From JADGNZ01 sp963719365 (GTDB lineage Bacteria; Acidobacteriota; Thermoanaerobaculia; Gp7-AA8): a stretch of DNA of 64,000 nucleotides. Where the stretch lies: positions 5,146,001 to 5,210,000 of the forward strand of contig OY970380.1 in the NCBI GenBank assembly GCA_963719365.1, written 5' to 3'. The notes below the pieces were generated by a model. It saw only the letters and a list, made by a program, of their open reading frames with translations, had not been told where the DNA came from and did no database searches. A program made the translations under genes and the position numbers. This document shows positions 1 to 8,753 of this stretch, in pieces. Every line of letters begins with the position of its first letter. Positions within the stretch are counted from its first letter, which is position 1.

Positions 1-344
1 GTGACGCCATTGCAGACGATGGGGAAGGCCGGTGGCGTGACCGATGTCTGGACCATGCCTGCCGGCGCGACGATGCGAATCTGATAATTGACGACGGCGG
101 GCGCGAAGAAATCGACGTCGCCGTTTGCGTTGGTTGTTAGAGTTTCTTCGACTGTGCCATCGCCGAGTTGGTCCTCCTGGACGATGACGCCCGCAATAGG
201 GCCTTCGCCGGAATCGAGGACTCCGTTGCGATTCGTGTCGTTGAAAACGTGGACGTGGATCGTGCCGAAGCAGAAGGCGGACGCGCTCGATGCGAGGAGG
301 AGTGAGGCCAGGATTGCGGCGGCGAGAAGAATGCGTGTTCGCAT
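1..344 (-). CDS. Secreted SdrD B-like surface protein, 3' end cut by window edge
   Basis: Starting from an ATG at 344, with a strong ribosome-binding site (GGAAGGAG) just upstream on the minus strand, the frame stays open to the window edge, so only about 114 N-terminal codons are seen. The first ~23 residues are a signal peptide (MRTR, a Leu/Ala core, ending ASA). Residues ~34-52 read NDTNRNGVLDSGEGPIAGV, the opening signature of SdrD B-like / Cna-B-type repeats, which build extracellular stalks in surface proteins. The rest looks like a beta-sandwich. It is divergent from the TPR gene at 444 with a 99-bp gap that must hold both promoters. The complete architecture and any C-terminal anchor lie outside the window. 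Confidence 0.75.
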   Translation of the reverse strand, partial: MRTRILLAAAILASLLLASSASAFCFGTIHVHVFNDTNRNGVLDSGEGPIAGVIVQEDQLGDGTVEETLTTNANGDVDFFAPAVVNYQIRIVAPAGMVQTSVTPPAFPIVCNGV

Positions 345-443
345 CGATCGGGCTCCTTCCGCACGCAACGGTACACAACGGATGCGGTCAATCGCAAGCA
401 CAGCTATGATCGAATTGCGATTCATCGAGTGAAGGAGGCCGGC

Positions 444-2042
444 ATGTTCTTCCCGAGGAAATGGCGAGCAGTTGTTGTTGCGGCGTTCTGGATCGCTGCC
501 ACGCCGTTGCTCGCGCAGGAGATGGAGCATCATCACGATGGCGCTGCTGATGAGCGCCTCGGCACCGTCGATTTTCCGATCTCGTGCGCGGAATCGCAGG
601 CGGCATTCACGCGGGCGGTCGCGCTGCTGCACTCGTTCTGGTACGAAGAGGCGGAGAAGGCGTTTCGCGCCATTGCAGTCAGCGATCCGCGATGCGGCAT
701 CGCGTGGTGGGGCGTGGCGATGAGCAACTATCATCCGGTGTGGCCGTCGCCGTATACACCCGAGGAGTTGGCGCGGGGTGTTGCGGCAGCGGAGAAGGCG
801 AGGGTTGCGGGCGCGCAGACGCCGCGCGAGCAGGCTTACATCGACGCCATCGTTACCTTTTATCGCGACGCGGACAAACTCGACACGGTCACGCGCGCTC
901 GCGCGTACGAGGCCGAGATGGAGCGGCTGACTGCGCGCTTTCCTGATGACGATGAGGCGGCGATCTTCTACGGTCTCGCGCTCGTCGCGCATGGCATGTC
1001 GGTTCCCACCGACAAGACTTACGCGTATCAGAAGCGTGCCGCGGCAATCTTCAACCGGTTGCTCGACAAGCATCCCGATCATCCCGGCATTACGCACTAT
1101 CTGATTCACAGCTTCGACTATCCGGCGCTGGCTCCGCTGGCGCTCAAGGCGGCGAACACGTACGCGAAGATCGCGCCGTCGTCGCCGCATGCGTTGCATA
1201 TGCCTTCGCACATTTACGTCCGCCTCGGCATGTGGAAGGAGACCATCGACTCGAACCTGGCCTCGGCGCGTGCGGCGCACTTCCACGCGGCAATGACCCA
1301 TCCCGGAACCGCGTCGTTCGACGGCCTGCACGCGTCCGACTATCTCGCGTATGCCTGGCTCCAAATCGGAGAGGACGAAAAAGTAGAACAAATCGTCGAT
1401 GGCGTTGCGGCAATCAAGGCGCTCGACGTCGAGAACTTCGCCGGCTACTACGCGATGGCGGCCGTGCCTGCGCGTTATGCGTTGGAGCGGAGGGATTGGG
1501 CCGCGGCGGCGGCGCTGACTGTGAAACCGGCGGGCCTTGCGTGGGAGCGGTATGCGTACGCCGAGGCGCTGACGCATTTCGCGAGGGCAGTGGGGGCCGC
1601 GCGCAGCGGCGACGTCGCGCACGCGCACGAAGCAGTGGCGCGGCTGCAACAGCTCCGGCAGAAACTCATCGAACAGAAGAATGTCTATTGGGCCGATCAG
1701 ATTGAAGTGGAGCGCCGCGTTGGCGATGCGTGGATTGCGCGCGCGGAAAAGCGCGACGACGATGCGCTGGAATTGGTGCGCTCCGCTGCCGATCTCGAAG
1801 ACTCGATGGATAAGAGTCCGGTCACTCCCGGATCGATTATCCCGGCGCGGGAGATGCTGGGCGATCTGTTGCTCGAAATTGGGCAGCCGGATAAGGCGCT
1901 CGAGGCTTATGAGCGATCATTGGCCGATTCGCCGAACCGGCTCAATGGTTTGACTGGTGCTGCGCGCGCGGCGCAACTCAAAGGCGATCGGGCGAAGGCG
2001 GCGCGGTATTACGTGCAGGTGGGGAAGTTGTTGGGGCGATAA
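444..2042 (+). CDS. Exported TPR-repeat protein
   Basis: 532 residues. The ATG at 444 is preferred over an in-frame GTG at 429 because an AAGGAGG ribosome-binding site lies 5 bases upstream and the protein then begins with a signal peptide (MFFPRKWR, hydrophobic core, LLAQ). A His-rich stretch (MEHHHD) follows. The body is helical and Ala-rich with TPR-like units; conserved-looking islands are GIAWWGVAMSNYHPVW, HYLIHSFDYP and HALHMPSHIYVRLGMW. A paralogue with the same islands occurs at 23985-25551 but carries a frameshift. Likely periplasmic or cell-surface protein-protein scaffold; no catalytic motif is visible and the substrate or partner is unknown. Confidence 0.85.
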   Translation: MFFPRKWRAVVVAAFWIAATPLLAQEMEHHHDGAADERLGTVDFPISCAESQAAFTRAVALLHSFWYEEAEKAFRAIAVSDPRCGIAWWGVAMSNYHPVWPSPYTPEELARGVAAAEKARVAGAQTPREQAYIDAIVTFYRDADKLDTVTRARAYEAEMERLTARFPDDDEAAIFYGLALVAHGMSVPTDKTYAYQKRAAAIFNRLLDKHPDHPGITHYLIHSFDYPALAPLALKAANTYAKIAPSSPHALHMPSHIYVRLGMWKETIDSNLASARAAHFHAAMTHPGTASFDGLHASDYLAYAWLQIGEDEKVEQIVDGVAAIKALDVENFAGYYAMAAVPARYALERRDWAAAAALTVKPAGLAWERYAYAEALTHFARAVGAARSGDVAHAHEAVARLQQLRQKLIEQKNVYWADQIEVERRVGDAWIARAEKRDDDALELVRSAADLEDSMDKSPVTPGSIIPAREMLGDLLLEIGQPDKALEAYERSLADSPNRLNGLTGAARAAQLKGDRAKAARYYVQVGKLLGR

Positions 2043-2050
2043 GAGTTTTA

Positions 2051-2118
2051 TCCGCAGATTTCGCAGATGAGCGCAGATGGATTGTTTTTGATCTGCGTTG
2101 ATCTGCGTCATCTGCGGA
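2051..2118. repeat. Palindromic CGCAGAT-type repeat, copy 1
   Basis: The left arm has three spaced copies of GCAGAT and the right arm three of ATCTGC, giving a 68-bp imperfect inverted repeat (outer ends TCCGCAGAT / ATCTGCGGA) around a short T-rich loop. It starts 9 bp after the TPR stop codon. A second copy lies at 23871-23964, next to the paralogous TPR gene. It could act as a transcription terminator, but there is no clean T-run. Confidence 0.85.
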
Positions 2119-2144
2119 TCGCAGCCCCGCGTTACCATGATGAC

Positions 2145-2684
2145 GTGAGTTACCCCGGCGAAGCGCGTTTTCGCGAGGTGTTCAACACGATCGAGGAGTA
2201 CATCGAGCGGCGCTACTCCGTTCAGGTCGTGATCAGCGACGTCACCGATCCATTCACGGGCGATCTTGATGGTGAATCGATCGCCGTCGATTACGACCAG
2301 TCGAGCGAGGATGCGCTGTTCATCATCGCCCATCTCCTCGGGCACACCGTGCAATGGAATACCAGCCCTCGAGCGCGCGAGATCGGCACGACACCCATCG
2401 CCGCGGCGACCGAGGAGTTTCTTGGAGAGCTGGCCGCGTACGAGAAGCAGGCCTGCCGTTACAGCCTGCAACTCTTTCACGATGCCGGTATTCGCGACCT
2501 CGACCAATGGGCCTCCGACTTTGCCGCCTGCGATTCCGCGTACCTGATGCACTTCTATCGCACCGGCAAGAAGCTGCCGTTCCGCTCGTTCTGGCGTGAA
2601 GAGATGGCGTTGATCGAACCTCTTGCGATTCCTCCGTTTCAGCCGTCGAGGTGGTTGGCGCGCAGCGGTGGCGTGGTTCTGTAG
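2145..2684 (+). CDS. Conserved hypothetical protein, degenerate ImmA/IrrE-like protease fold
   Basis: 179 residues from a GTG at 2145. An ATG at 2067 in the same frame is rejected because it lies inside the palindromic repeat and would translate repeat DNA. Near residue 60 the protein reads FIIAHLLGHTVQW, followed by EEFLGELAAYEKQACRY. This is laid out like the HExxH zinc helix plus downstream Glu of ImmA/IrrE-type metallopeptidases, but the catalytic Glu is replaced (HLLGH). It is therefore either an inactive relative or a family with a different chemistry. No signal peptide. It probably stands alone, since repeats flank it on both sides. Confidence 0.7.
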   Translation: MSYPGEARFREVFNTIEEYIERRYSVQVVISDVTDPFTGDLDGESIAVDYDQSSEDALFIIAHLLGHTVQWNTSPRAREIGTTPIAAATEEFLGELAAYEKQACRYSLQLFHDAGIRDLDQWASDFAACDSAYLMHFYRTGKKLPFRSFWREEMALIEPLAIPPFQPSRWLARSGGVVL

Positions 2685-2698
2685 GCCGGCACCAAAGG

Positions 2699-3084
2699 CG
2701 TTTCACGCGGAGACGCGGAGGGCGTGGGGCGCCGTTCGGATTCTCATAGGCAAACGTAGGTCGGACTCTCCAGTCCGACTCCGGTCGCTGAATAAACTGA
2801 CGGAGTCGGACTAGAGAGTCCGACCTACGTTCGACTTCGTTCGCGAATGACGGGTGGCTGGGTATTACTTGCAAGTGGGAAATTGTTGGGCAGGTAAGAA
2901 CGAAAGGCTTTTCACGCTGAGACGCGGAGGGCGCGGGGCGCCGTTCGGATTCTCATAGGCAAACGTAGGTCGGACTCTCCAGTCCGACTCCGGTCGCTGA
3001 ATAAACGGACGGAGTCGGACTAGAGAGTCCGACCTACGTTCGACTTTGTTCGCGGAAAACGGCTGGCGGCTCCGCGTGAAACGG
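2699..3084. repeat. Duplicated ~140-bp unit carrying two 77-bp hairpins
   Basis: This 400-bp stretch without a gene holds two direct copies of one unit (about 2700-2838 and 2910-3047). Each starts with a TTCACGC-GAGACGCGGAGGGCG block and contains a near-perfect hairpin (2754-2830 and 2963-3039) with ~30-bp arms ACGTAGGTCGGACTCTC / GAGAGTCCGACCTACGT. The outer end at 3070-3083 (CTCCGCGTGAAAC) is inverted relative to the first block, so the whole has a composite, MITE-like layout. A partial copy of the hairpin arm recurs at 32667-32695, where it supplies a stop codon. No reading frame of its own. Confidence 0.9.
2849..2899 (+). pseudogene. Remnant of the 3' end of a TPR gene
   Basis: Between the two repeat units, about 50 bp closely match the last codons and the bases just after the stop of the TPR gene at 1991-2043 (compare TATTACTTGCAAGTGGGAAA with TATTACGTGCAGGTGGGGAA). 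Scattered substitutions and a missing base destroy the frame. It looks like the tail of a third, otherwise deleted TPR paralogue, or a fragment carried along with the repeat. Confidence 0.65.
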
Positions 3085-3086
3085 TT

Positions 3087-4136
3087 TTATGAACGATCCC
3101 AAAGTACGTTCGTATCGACCGCGGCAAGCGTGCGCCGCCCGAGCAACGCCATCGCGGTCTCGAGCTCCTGGCGAAGAATCGAAACGACCTCGGATACGCC
3201 GTTGGCTCCGTCGATTGCCAGGCCGAAGACATACGGTCTGCCGATCAGCACCGCGCTGGCGCCGAGGGCGATGGCTTTTACGATGTCGGTGCCGCGTCGG
3301 ATACCGCCATCGAGCAGGATCGGGACGCGGCCATCGACGCGCGCGGCAACCTCGGGTAGCGCATCGATCGTCGCGGGAATCGTGTCGAGATTGCGCGCGC
3401 CGTGATTCGAAACCAGGATTCCGGCCACACCGTGATCAATTGCGCGCGCGGCATCGTCGCCGGTCATGATTCCTTTGAGCAGCACCGGAACGTGCGCAAT
3501 CGATTGCACCATAGCGACATCGCTCCACGTGATCGGTTCACGCTCGTTGCTGGTGACGGTGAGCCGTTCGCGATTCGTTTGATCGAGATGCGGCGTGGCC
3601 AGTTCGGCGGGCAACTTGAAGTGCGCGCGCTGTTGCCGGTTGCGCGTGCCGACGACCGGCGTGTCGATCGTGAAGCAAAGCGCCTGCACGCCCGCGGCCT
3701 CGGCGCGCTCGATCAACTCGCGTGTTGCCCCGCGGTCGTTCTGCAGATAGAGCTGCAGCCAGAGCGGCGACGTAGCCGCTTTTGCGATCTCTTCGATCGC
3801 CGTCGTTGTGGCCGTGCTTACGACATAGATCGCTTTCGCCGTGCCGGCTCCTCGCGCGGTCTCGACTTCGCCATCGGCGTGAAAGAGACGCTGATACGCG
3901 ACCGGCGCCAGCAGGATCGGATGCGGCATCGTTCGCCCGAACAGCGTCACGCTCGTGTCGATCTTCGCGACATCCTCGAGAATGCGCGGTCGCAGCCTTA
4001 TGCGATTGAACGATTCCCGATTCCAGCGTAACGAGATCTCATCGGCTGCTCCGCCAACGAGGAATTCGCGCGCCATGTGCGGCAACCGTTCGCGCGCGAG
4101 CGCTTCGAAGTCGTCAAGAGAAACGGGTTGGTCCAT
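3087..4136 (-). CDS. FMN-dependent 2-hydroxy-acid dehydrogenase/oxidase
   Basis: 349 residues, the usual length of the glycolate oxidase / L-lactate dehydrogenase (LldD) / lactate monooxygenase family, which oxidises 2-hydroxy acids to 2-oxo acids on FMN in a TIM barrel. Family motifs are in place: LLAPVA (76-81), the flavin Lys in VPVLLKGIM (Lys221), the active-site SNHGARNLD (243-251; His245 and Arg248) and the FMN-phosphate loop LDGGIRRGTD (275-284). No membrane segment, so a cytoplasmic enzyme. It stands alone between repeats and the dprA-like gene, so the substrate (lactate, glycolate, mandelate or other) cannot be told from context. Confidence 0.9.
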   Translation of the reverse strand: MDQPVSLDDFEALARERLPHMAREFLVGGAADEISLRWNRESFNRIRLRPRILEDVAKIDTSVTLFGRTMPHPILLAPVAYQRLFHADGEVETARGAGTAKAIYVVSTATTTAIEEIAKAATSPLWLQLYLQNDRGATRELIERAEAAGVQALCFTIDTPVVGTRNRQQRAHFKLPAELATPHLDQTNRERLTVTSNEREPITWSDVAMVQSIAHVPVLLKGIMTGDDAARAIDHGVAGILVSNHGARNLDTIPATIDALPEVAARVDGRVPILLDGGIRRGTDIVKAIALGASAVLIGRPYVFGLAIDGANGVSEVVSILRQELETAMALLGRRTLAAVDTNVLWDRS

Positions 4137-4183
4137 CGAGCCGTTCTACCATCATTCACATCCGCGTCGTTGCTCTGTCCGTT

Positions 4184-5173
4184 CTATGTTTCAAACAAAC
4201 TGCGCTGCCCGGGCGTGGGCTTTTCGCCCACGTCTGCGCTCGTGCGTGATGTCGTCAGCAACGCGCGCATATCGCTCCACGGTTGCGGCGGAAACTCGTG
4301 TGCGCCGAGGGCGATGAGGGCGCGGTTGCCATCGGCGAGGTCGCCTTCGGCACGAACGAAAACGGGGATGGCGTCTTCGCGCTTCAGTTCCCCTTCCGCC
4401 CCGGCCCATGTTCCGCCCGTGTTCGCGTCCGCGCGCACGATCACCGCGGCCTCTGCGATTCCGTAAATGACTTTGTTGCGGCCCATTGCGTTTCCGATTG
4501 TGAATCCGGCGTCGGGATAGACAGATGAGAGAAGCAGCAGCCGGCCGTCGACGATTGCATCGCGATAGCGGCTGACGACGGACGGGCGGCCGAGTCCTTC
4601 CGGCAGGATGGCGATGACGCGGCCGCCTTCGTTCAACGCGGCGGCGGTTGCGATCATGTCGGTTCCGCGCGCGCCGCCGGAGATGACCGTGATTGCTTCG
4701 CGCGCGCACGCTGCCGCGACATCTTCAGCCCATTTCGCGGCGGCATCATCGATCTCGCGCGATCCGACGATGGCGATGCCGCCGTCTGCGGGAAGGCTCC
4801 GCTCGCCAACGCCCCAGAGCAGTGGCGGCGCGCTACGGCCGAGGTGTTGAAGGAGACGCGTGGGGTAATCGTTGTCGCTGCGCGAGATCACCCAGAGGCC
4901 GCCGTTTGCCCATCGCTCGCTGGCTAGGCCGAGGCCCATCGCGCGGTCGAGGAGTTGTGCGATGCGCGTGGCGTCGATGCCGGTCGTTGTCCAATCGAGA
5001 TCGACGCGATCGAGCAGATCGCCCGGATGCAGCGAACGCTGTTGCAGCAATTCCTCGACGCGGCTGAATTCGCGGGTGTCGAGCGGCTCGATCTGCTCGC
5101 GCGGCGCGAAACGGCTGCAGAGAAGAAGAACGGCCTGCGTATCGCGCGATACCTGCGTCACGTCATCCATCAT
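4184..5173 (-). CDS. DprA/Smf-like Rossmann protein coupled to RecQ
   Basis: 329 residues. The start is set by the ATGA overlap with the RecQ stop (the ATG at 5173 shares bases with the TGA at 5172-5170), which indicates translational coupling. The core matches DprA/Smf: GIAIVGSREIDDAAAKWA (~133-150), VISGGARGTD (~163-172, the family's ssDNA/nucleotide loop) and a conserved Gly/Asn/Thr-rich tail (NANTGGTWAGAEGELKR-like). The ~100-residue N-terminal region is not the SAM domain of classic DprA. DprA normally loads RecA on ssDNA in transformation; fused or paired DprA-like domains also occur in conflict systems as nucleotide sensors. Co-translation with a RecQ-PRTase makes the second context plausible. 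Confidence 0.85.
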   Translation of the reverse strand: MMDDVTQVSRDTQAVLLLCSRFAPREQIEPLDTREFSRVEELLQQRSLHPGDLLDRVDLDWTTTGIDATRIAQLLDRAMGLGLASERWANGGLWVISRSDNDYPTRLLQHLGRSAPPLLWGVGERSLPADGGIAIVGSREIDDAAAKWAEDVAAACAREAITVISGGARGTDMIATAAALNEGGRVIAILPEGLGRPSVVSRYRDAIVDGRLLLLSSVYPDAGFTIGNAMGRNKVIYGIAEAAVIVRADANTGGTWAGAEGELKREDAIPVFVRAEGDLADGNRALIALGAHEFPPQPWSDMRALLTTSRTSADVGEKPTPGQRSLFET

Positions 5174-7245
5174 GAGCGCGATGCATCCGCGAGGACCAGT
5201 GGAAAAACGGCCGGGCATCGCGCTCTTCGCAACAACGCGCCGGTCACCGTCAGCGTCCAGCCGGAGTCGGTCATGTCATCAATCAGCAGGACTGGCCCGG
5301 GCAGCATCGCTGCGCGGTCCACCGAAAAAACGCCGTCGAGGTTGCGCGCCTGCTGCACCGAGTTCTCGCGCTGCTTCTGCGGCAGATTGTCGCCGGTCTT
5401 GACGATGGCGGCGCGGTAAGGGATGCCGAGGCGGGCGGCGAGACGTTGCGCGAAATCGGGAACGAGTTGGGGATGCCGCTTCGACGGCACGCAGGTCAGC
5501 CACTCCGGACGCGGATCGGGTTTCCAATCAGCGACGAGCGCCGCGCAGGCATCGACGAGCGAGTCATCGAAACGATCGCCCTCATACTTTCCGTGCCGCA
5601 GCAGCTCCGCCCATCCGCCGTCTTCCCACAGCGCCAGCGCGCGTCCGGGCTCGTTTTGAAACGGCGCGATCTTTCCTTTGAAGCCGTCTTTGACCATTGC
5701 CGCCACCGGCCAGAGTTTGCGCGGCTCGATCGTTACGCGCGTGCGCTGCAGGAACTCGTTCGCCGCAATGACGCCCTCGATCGGCACCTCGACCGGCACG
5801 ACGCGGCCCGCGCAATTCGCGCACTTGCCGCACGGCGCGGCGAAAGGATCATCGAGCTCCGACGCCAGGAACTGCATCAGGCAATCGGTCGAGCGCATGT
5901 ACTCCTGCATGCGGTGCTGCTCGCGGCGGCGGATCGTGGTGAGCTGCTGCACCTTCCCAACATTGAAGACGTACGGCACCGGCGATCGATACCACTTCGA
6001 GCCTTCCTTCCGAATCGGCGCCGGCGTTTCGGTGGCCAGCAACTTGAGCGTGCGCTCGATGCGGCTGAACGGCAGATTGACGAACGATTCGATCTGCGCG
6101 ACGGAGAGCCCGTCGTCCGCGCAATTGAGCGCTTCGAGGACATCGAGTACGTCGCCCTCGGGCGGAAACGCCTGGCGTATGAAGAAGTCGATGATCTCGT
6201 CATCTTCGGCGCCGCCGAGGAGAATTCCGAAGGCCTCATCGACCGCGCGTCCCGCGCGCCCGACCTGCTGGTAGTAATGAACGACGGAGCCCGGACGCTG
6301 GAAGTGAACGACGAAGCCGAGGTCGGGCTTGTCGAAGCCCATGCCGAGGGCGACGGTGGCAACGAGGACTTTGAGGTCGTTGCGGAGCAGTCTCGCTTCG
6401 AGCATCTCGCGATCGGCGGAATCGGCGTGATAGGCAGCGGCGTCGATGCCGCGCAATCGCAGAAACGCGGCGACGCGCTCGGCATCGCGCACGGTCAGCG
6501 TGTAGACGATGCCGCTGCCGGGAAGCGTTGGAAGATATTGCGCCAGCCAGGCCAGCCGCGAGGCTTGATCGGGCAGAAGGATGTTCTGTAGCCGCAGAGA
6601 TTTTCGAACCAGCGGACCGCGCGAGATCGAGACGTTGCCGAGTTGCGCGACCACGTCATCGACGACGCGGTTGTTCGCGGTCGCCGTCGTCGCCAGAACC
6701 GGCAGCGACGGCGGCAGAAGTTTGAAGAGTTGCGAGATGCGCCGGTAATCGGGCCGGAAGTCGTGGCCCCAATCGGAGATGCAGTGCGCTTCATCGATGA
6801 CGAAGAGCCCGATGTTGCCGCCGATCGGCACGAGCACGTTCTGCCGGAAGGCGTCATTGGCCAGCCGCTCGGGCGAGATCAACAAGACGTCGATTTCATT
6901 CCGCCGCATCGCCCGAATCACGGCATCCCAATCCTCGGTGTTCGCCGAGTTGATCGTCGCCGATCGCAATCCTATGCGCGCCGCCGCCGCCAACTGGTTC
7001 CGCATCAGCGACAGCAGCGGCGAAACGATCAGCGTCGCGCCGGCGCCGCGATCGCGCAACAACCGCGTGGCAATGAAGTAGACGATGCTCTTTCCCCATC
7101 CGGTGCGCTGCACGACGAGCAACCGCTCGCCGCGAACTGCCGCCTCAATGCACTCGAGCTGTTCGTCGCGAAACGCCGCATCGTCGCGCCCAACAGCCGT
7201 TCGCAGGTAGTCAATCGGAGTCGCCGTAGCATCTTTGATCAGCAT
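5170..7245 (-). CDS. RecQ-type DNA helicase with C-terminal phosphoribosyltransferase motif
   Basis: 691 residues. Helicase domain 1: a variant Walker A QRTGWGKS (46-53), SPLLSLMRNQ (75-84), DEAHCISDWGHDFRP (151-165), TTATA (186-190). Helicase domain 2 ends with QQVGRAGR (326-333). A RecQ zinc-binding cysteine set follows (Cys455, Cys472, Cys475, Cys478). The last ~110 residues resemble a ComF-type phosphoribosyltransferase with the PRPP loop VLLIDDMTDSGWT (652-664). The RQC/HRDC arrangement of ordinary RecQ is replaced by this module. It is first in a two-gene operon with the dprA-like gene and is divergent from the SEC-C gene (133-bp gap). A DNA-processing or defence role is inferred. Confidence 0.9.
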   Translation of the reverse strand: MLIKDATATPIDYLRTAVGRDDAAFRDEQLECIEAAVRGERLLVVQRTGWGKSIVYFIATRLLRDRGAGATLIVSPLLSLMRNQLAAAARIGLRSATINSANTEDWDAVIRAMRRNEIDVLLISPERLANDAFRQNVLVPIGGNIGLFVIDEAHCISDWGHDFRPDYRRISQLFKLLPPSLPVLATTATANNRVVDDVVAQLGNVSISRGPLVRKSLRLQNILLPDQASRLAWLAQYLPTLPGSGIVYTLTVRDAERVAAFLRLRGIDAAAYHADSADREMLEARLLRNDLKVLVATVALGMGFDKPDLGFVVHFQRPGSVVHYYQQVGRAGRAVDEAFGILLGGAEDDEIIDFFIRQAFPPEGDVLDVLEALNCADDGLSVAQIESFVNLPFSRIERTLKLLATETPAPIRKEGSKWYRSPVPYVFNVGKVQQLTTIRRREQHRMQEYMRSTDCLMQFLASELDDPFAAPCGKCANCAGRVVPVEVPIEGVIAANEFLQRTRVTIEPRKLWPVAAMVKDGFKGKIAPFQNEPGRALALWEDGGWAELLRHGKYEGDRFDDSLVDACAALVADWKPDPRPEWLTCVPSKRHPQLVPDFAQRLAARLGIPYRAAIVKTGDNLPQKQRENSVQQARNLDGVFSVDRAAMLPGPVLLIDDMTDSGWTLTVTGALLRRARCPAVFPLVLADASRS

Positions 7246-7378
7246 CGCAACCTCGCTTCACCCGATGCTACCTCGGTGTCAAGAAAGTGCGATGTTTGGC
7301 TACTGTGGGTAGAGTTTGAAAGGGTTGCGGTACGAATTGCTTGCGTGTTGAGGTCTGAATCCGACATCCTCCGCGTCC

Positions 7379-8737
7379 ATGTCAGTCGGACGAAACGATC
7401 CCTGCCCCTGCGGCAGCGGCCTCAAATACAAGAAGTGCCATCTCGCGATGGAAGAGGCCGAGCCTCGGGCCGCGGAACCGCATCGCGCGCCTGTGCACGA
7501 CGCGGGTCTGAAACTCATCAAGCGCATCGCACAGTGGGCGTTTGACCGGTTCGGCAGTGAATTCGAGGCGGCCGGAACCGGCGTCGGTCTCGACGACGCC
7601 GAGGCTGGCATGCAGTTCATCGTGCCCTGGGCCATCTTCCATCACGAGGTGCAGGGAAAGCCCGCCGTCGAGTGGTTTGCGCTGGAAGAAGCGGACAACA
7701 TTTCCTGGCGCGAGCGCGAATTGATCGACGCGCAACGTCAGTCATGGATCGGCATCTGGGAGGTGCGCGAGTCCGTTCCCGGCAAGTCGATGATCCTCGC
7801 CGATCTCCTTTCCGGTGAGAAGCGCCTTGTGCAGGAGGCGACGGCATCGCGAACGGCAGTTGCACGCGATGTGATCATGGGCCGCGTCGCCAACTTCGGG
7901 GATGTGTCGGTGATCGATGGGATGTACCCCTTTCCGCTTCCGCCCGACGAGGCGTCGCACGTGGTCGGAGTCGTCCAGGATCTGTTGAAGTCGAAGCTGC
8001 CGATTGCGATCGAGCGTCTTCGTGAGTACTCCACCGCGCTACTGATTGTTGACACGTGGAGAGCGGCCGTTGAGGACTACACAAAACGCCGCAGCACGCC
8101 ACCCCGGCTTCAGAACACTGACGGCGATCCGTTCGTTCTGACGGTGGACCGCTATCAATTCGCTCCCGCCGATCGCAACACGATCGAAGCCGCGCTCGAA
8201 GCCCTGAAGAACACCTCCATGATCGAGGACACCGAGGACGGCACGCGCTCCATCACGTTCTTTAAAGCCGGCAACCGCATGCATGAAGAGTGGGACAACA
8301 CGACGGTCGGCGTCGTGGTGACATCGAAGAATGAGCTTCGAATCGAGACGAACTCCACCCGGCGCGGCAACGCCTTGCGAAAACAGATCGAGAAGGCCTG
8401 CCGCGGGTTGATCACCGGCCACGAGCGCACGCAGACCGATGCCGCGGACTTGTTCGCGGAAGCTCGTGAGAACAAAACGCCTCGTCGCCCCGAACCGATG
8501 GATCCAGAATTTGAATCAGTGATCCGTGACCAGAAACTAAGCTTCTACGAAAACTGGATCAACATCCCAATCCCCGCCCTCGGCAGCAAGACCCCGAAGC
8601 AGGCCCTCCGCAGCATCAAAGGCCGTGAGGCGCTCGACGCACTGTTGAAGACAATCGAGAACCACGAAGCGCGCGAGCCCGCCGCGACACGATACGACGT
8701 CAACATCCTGCGGCGCGCGTTAAAGATGGAGGATTGA
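7379..8737 (+). CDS. SEC-C motif zinc protein of unknown function
   Basis: 452 residues. The first 23 residues are a SEC-C zinc motif, GRNDPCPCGSGLKYKKCH (Cys9, Cys11, Cys20, His21), as found at the C-terminus of SecA and in many small adaptor proteins, here placed at the N-terminus. The remaining ~430 residues are soluble, mixed helix/strand and not recognised; there is no membrane segment or signal peptide. SEC-C motifs commonly mediate binding to nucleic acid or protein partners. It is divergent from the RecQ/DprA operon, so co-regulation is possible but not shown. Confidence 0.8.
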   Translation: MSVGRNDPCPCGSGLKYKKCHLAMEEAEPRAAEPHRAPVHDAGLKLIKRIAQWAFDRFGSEFEAAGTGVGLDDAEAGMQFIVPWAIFHHEVQGKPAVEWFALEEADNISWRERELIDAQRQSWIGIWEVRESVPGKSMILADLLSGEKRLVQEATASRTAVARDVIMGRVANFGDVSVIDGMYPFPLPPDEASHVVGVVQDLLKSKLPIAIERLREYSTALLIVDTWRAAVEDYTKRRSTPPRLQNTDGDPFVLTVDRYQFAPADRNTIEAALEALKNTSMIEDTEDGTRSITFFKAGNRMHEEWDNTTVGVVVTSKNELRIETNSTRRGNALRKQIEKACRGLITGHERTQTDAADLFAEARENKTPRRPEPMDPEFESVIRDQKLSFYENWINIPIPALGSKTPKQALRSIKGREALDALLKTIENHEAREPAATRYDVNILRRALKMED

Positions 8738-8753
8738 GGCCAGAAACGCGCAG

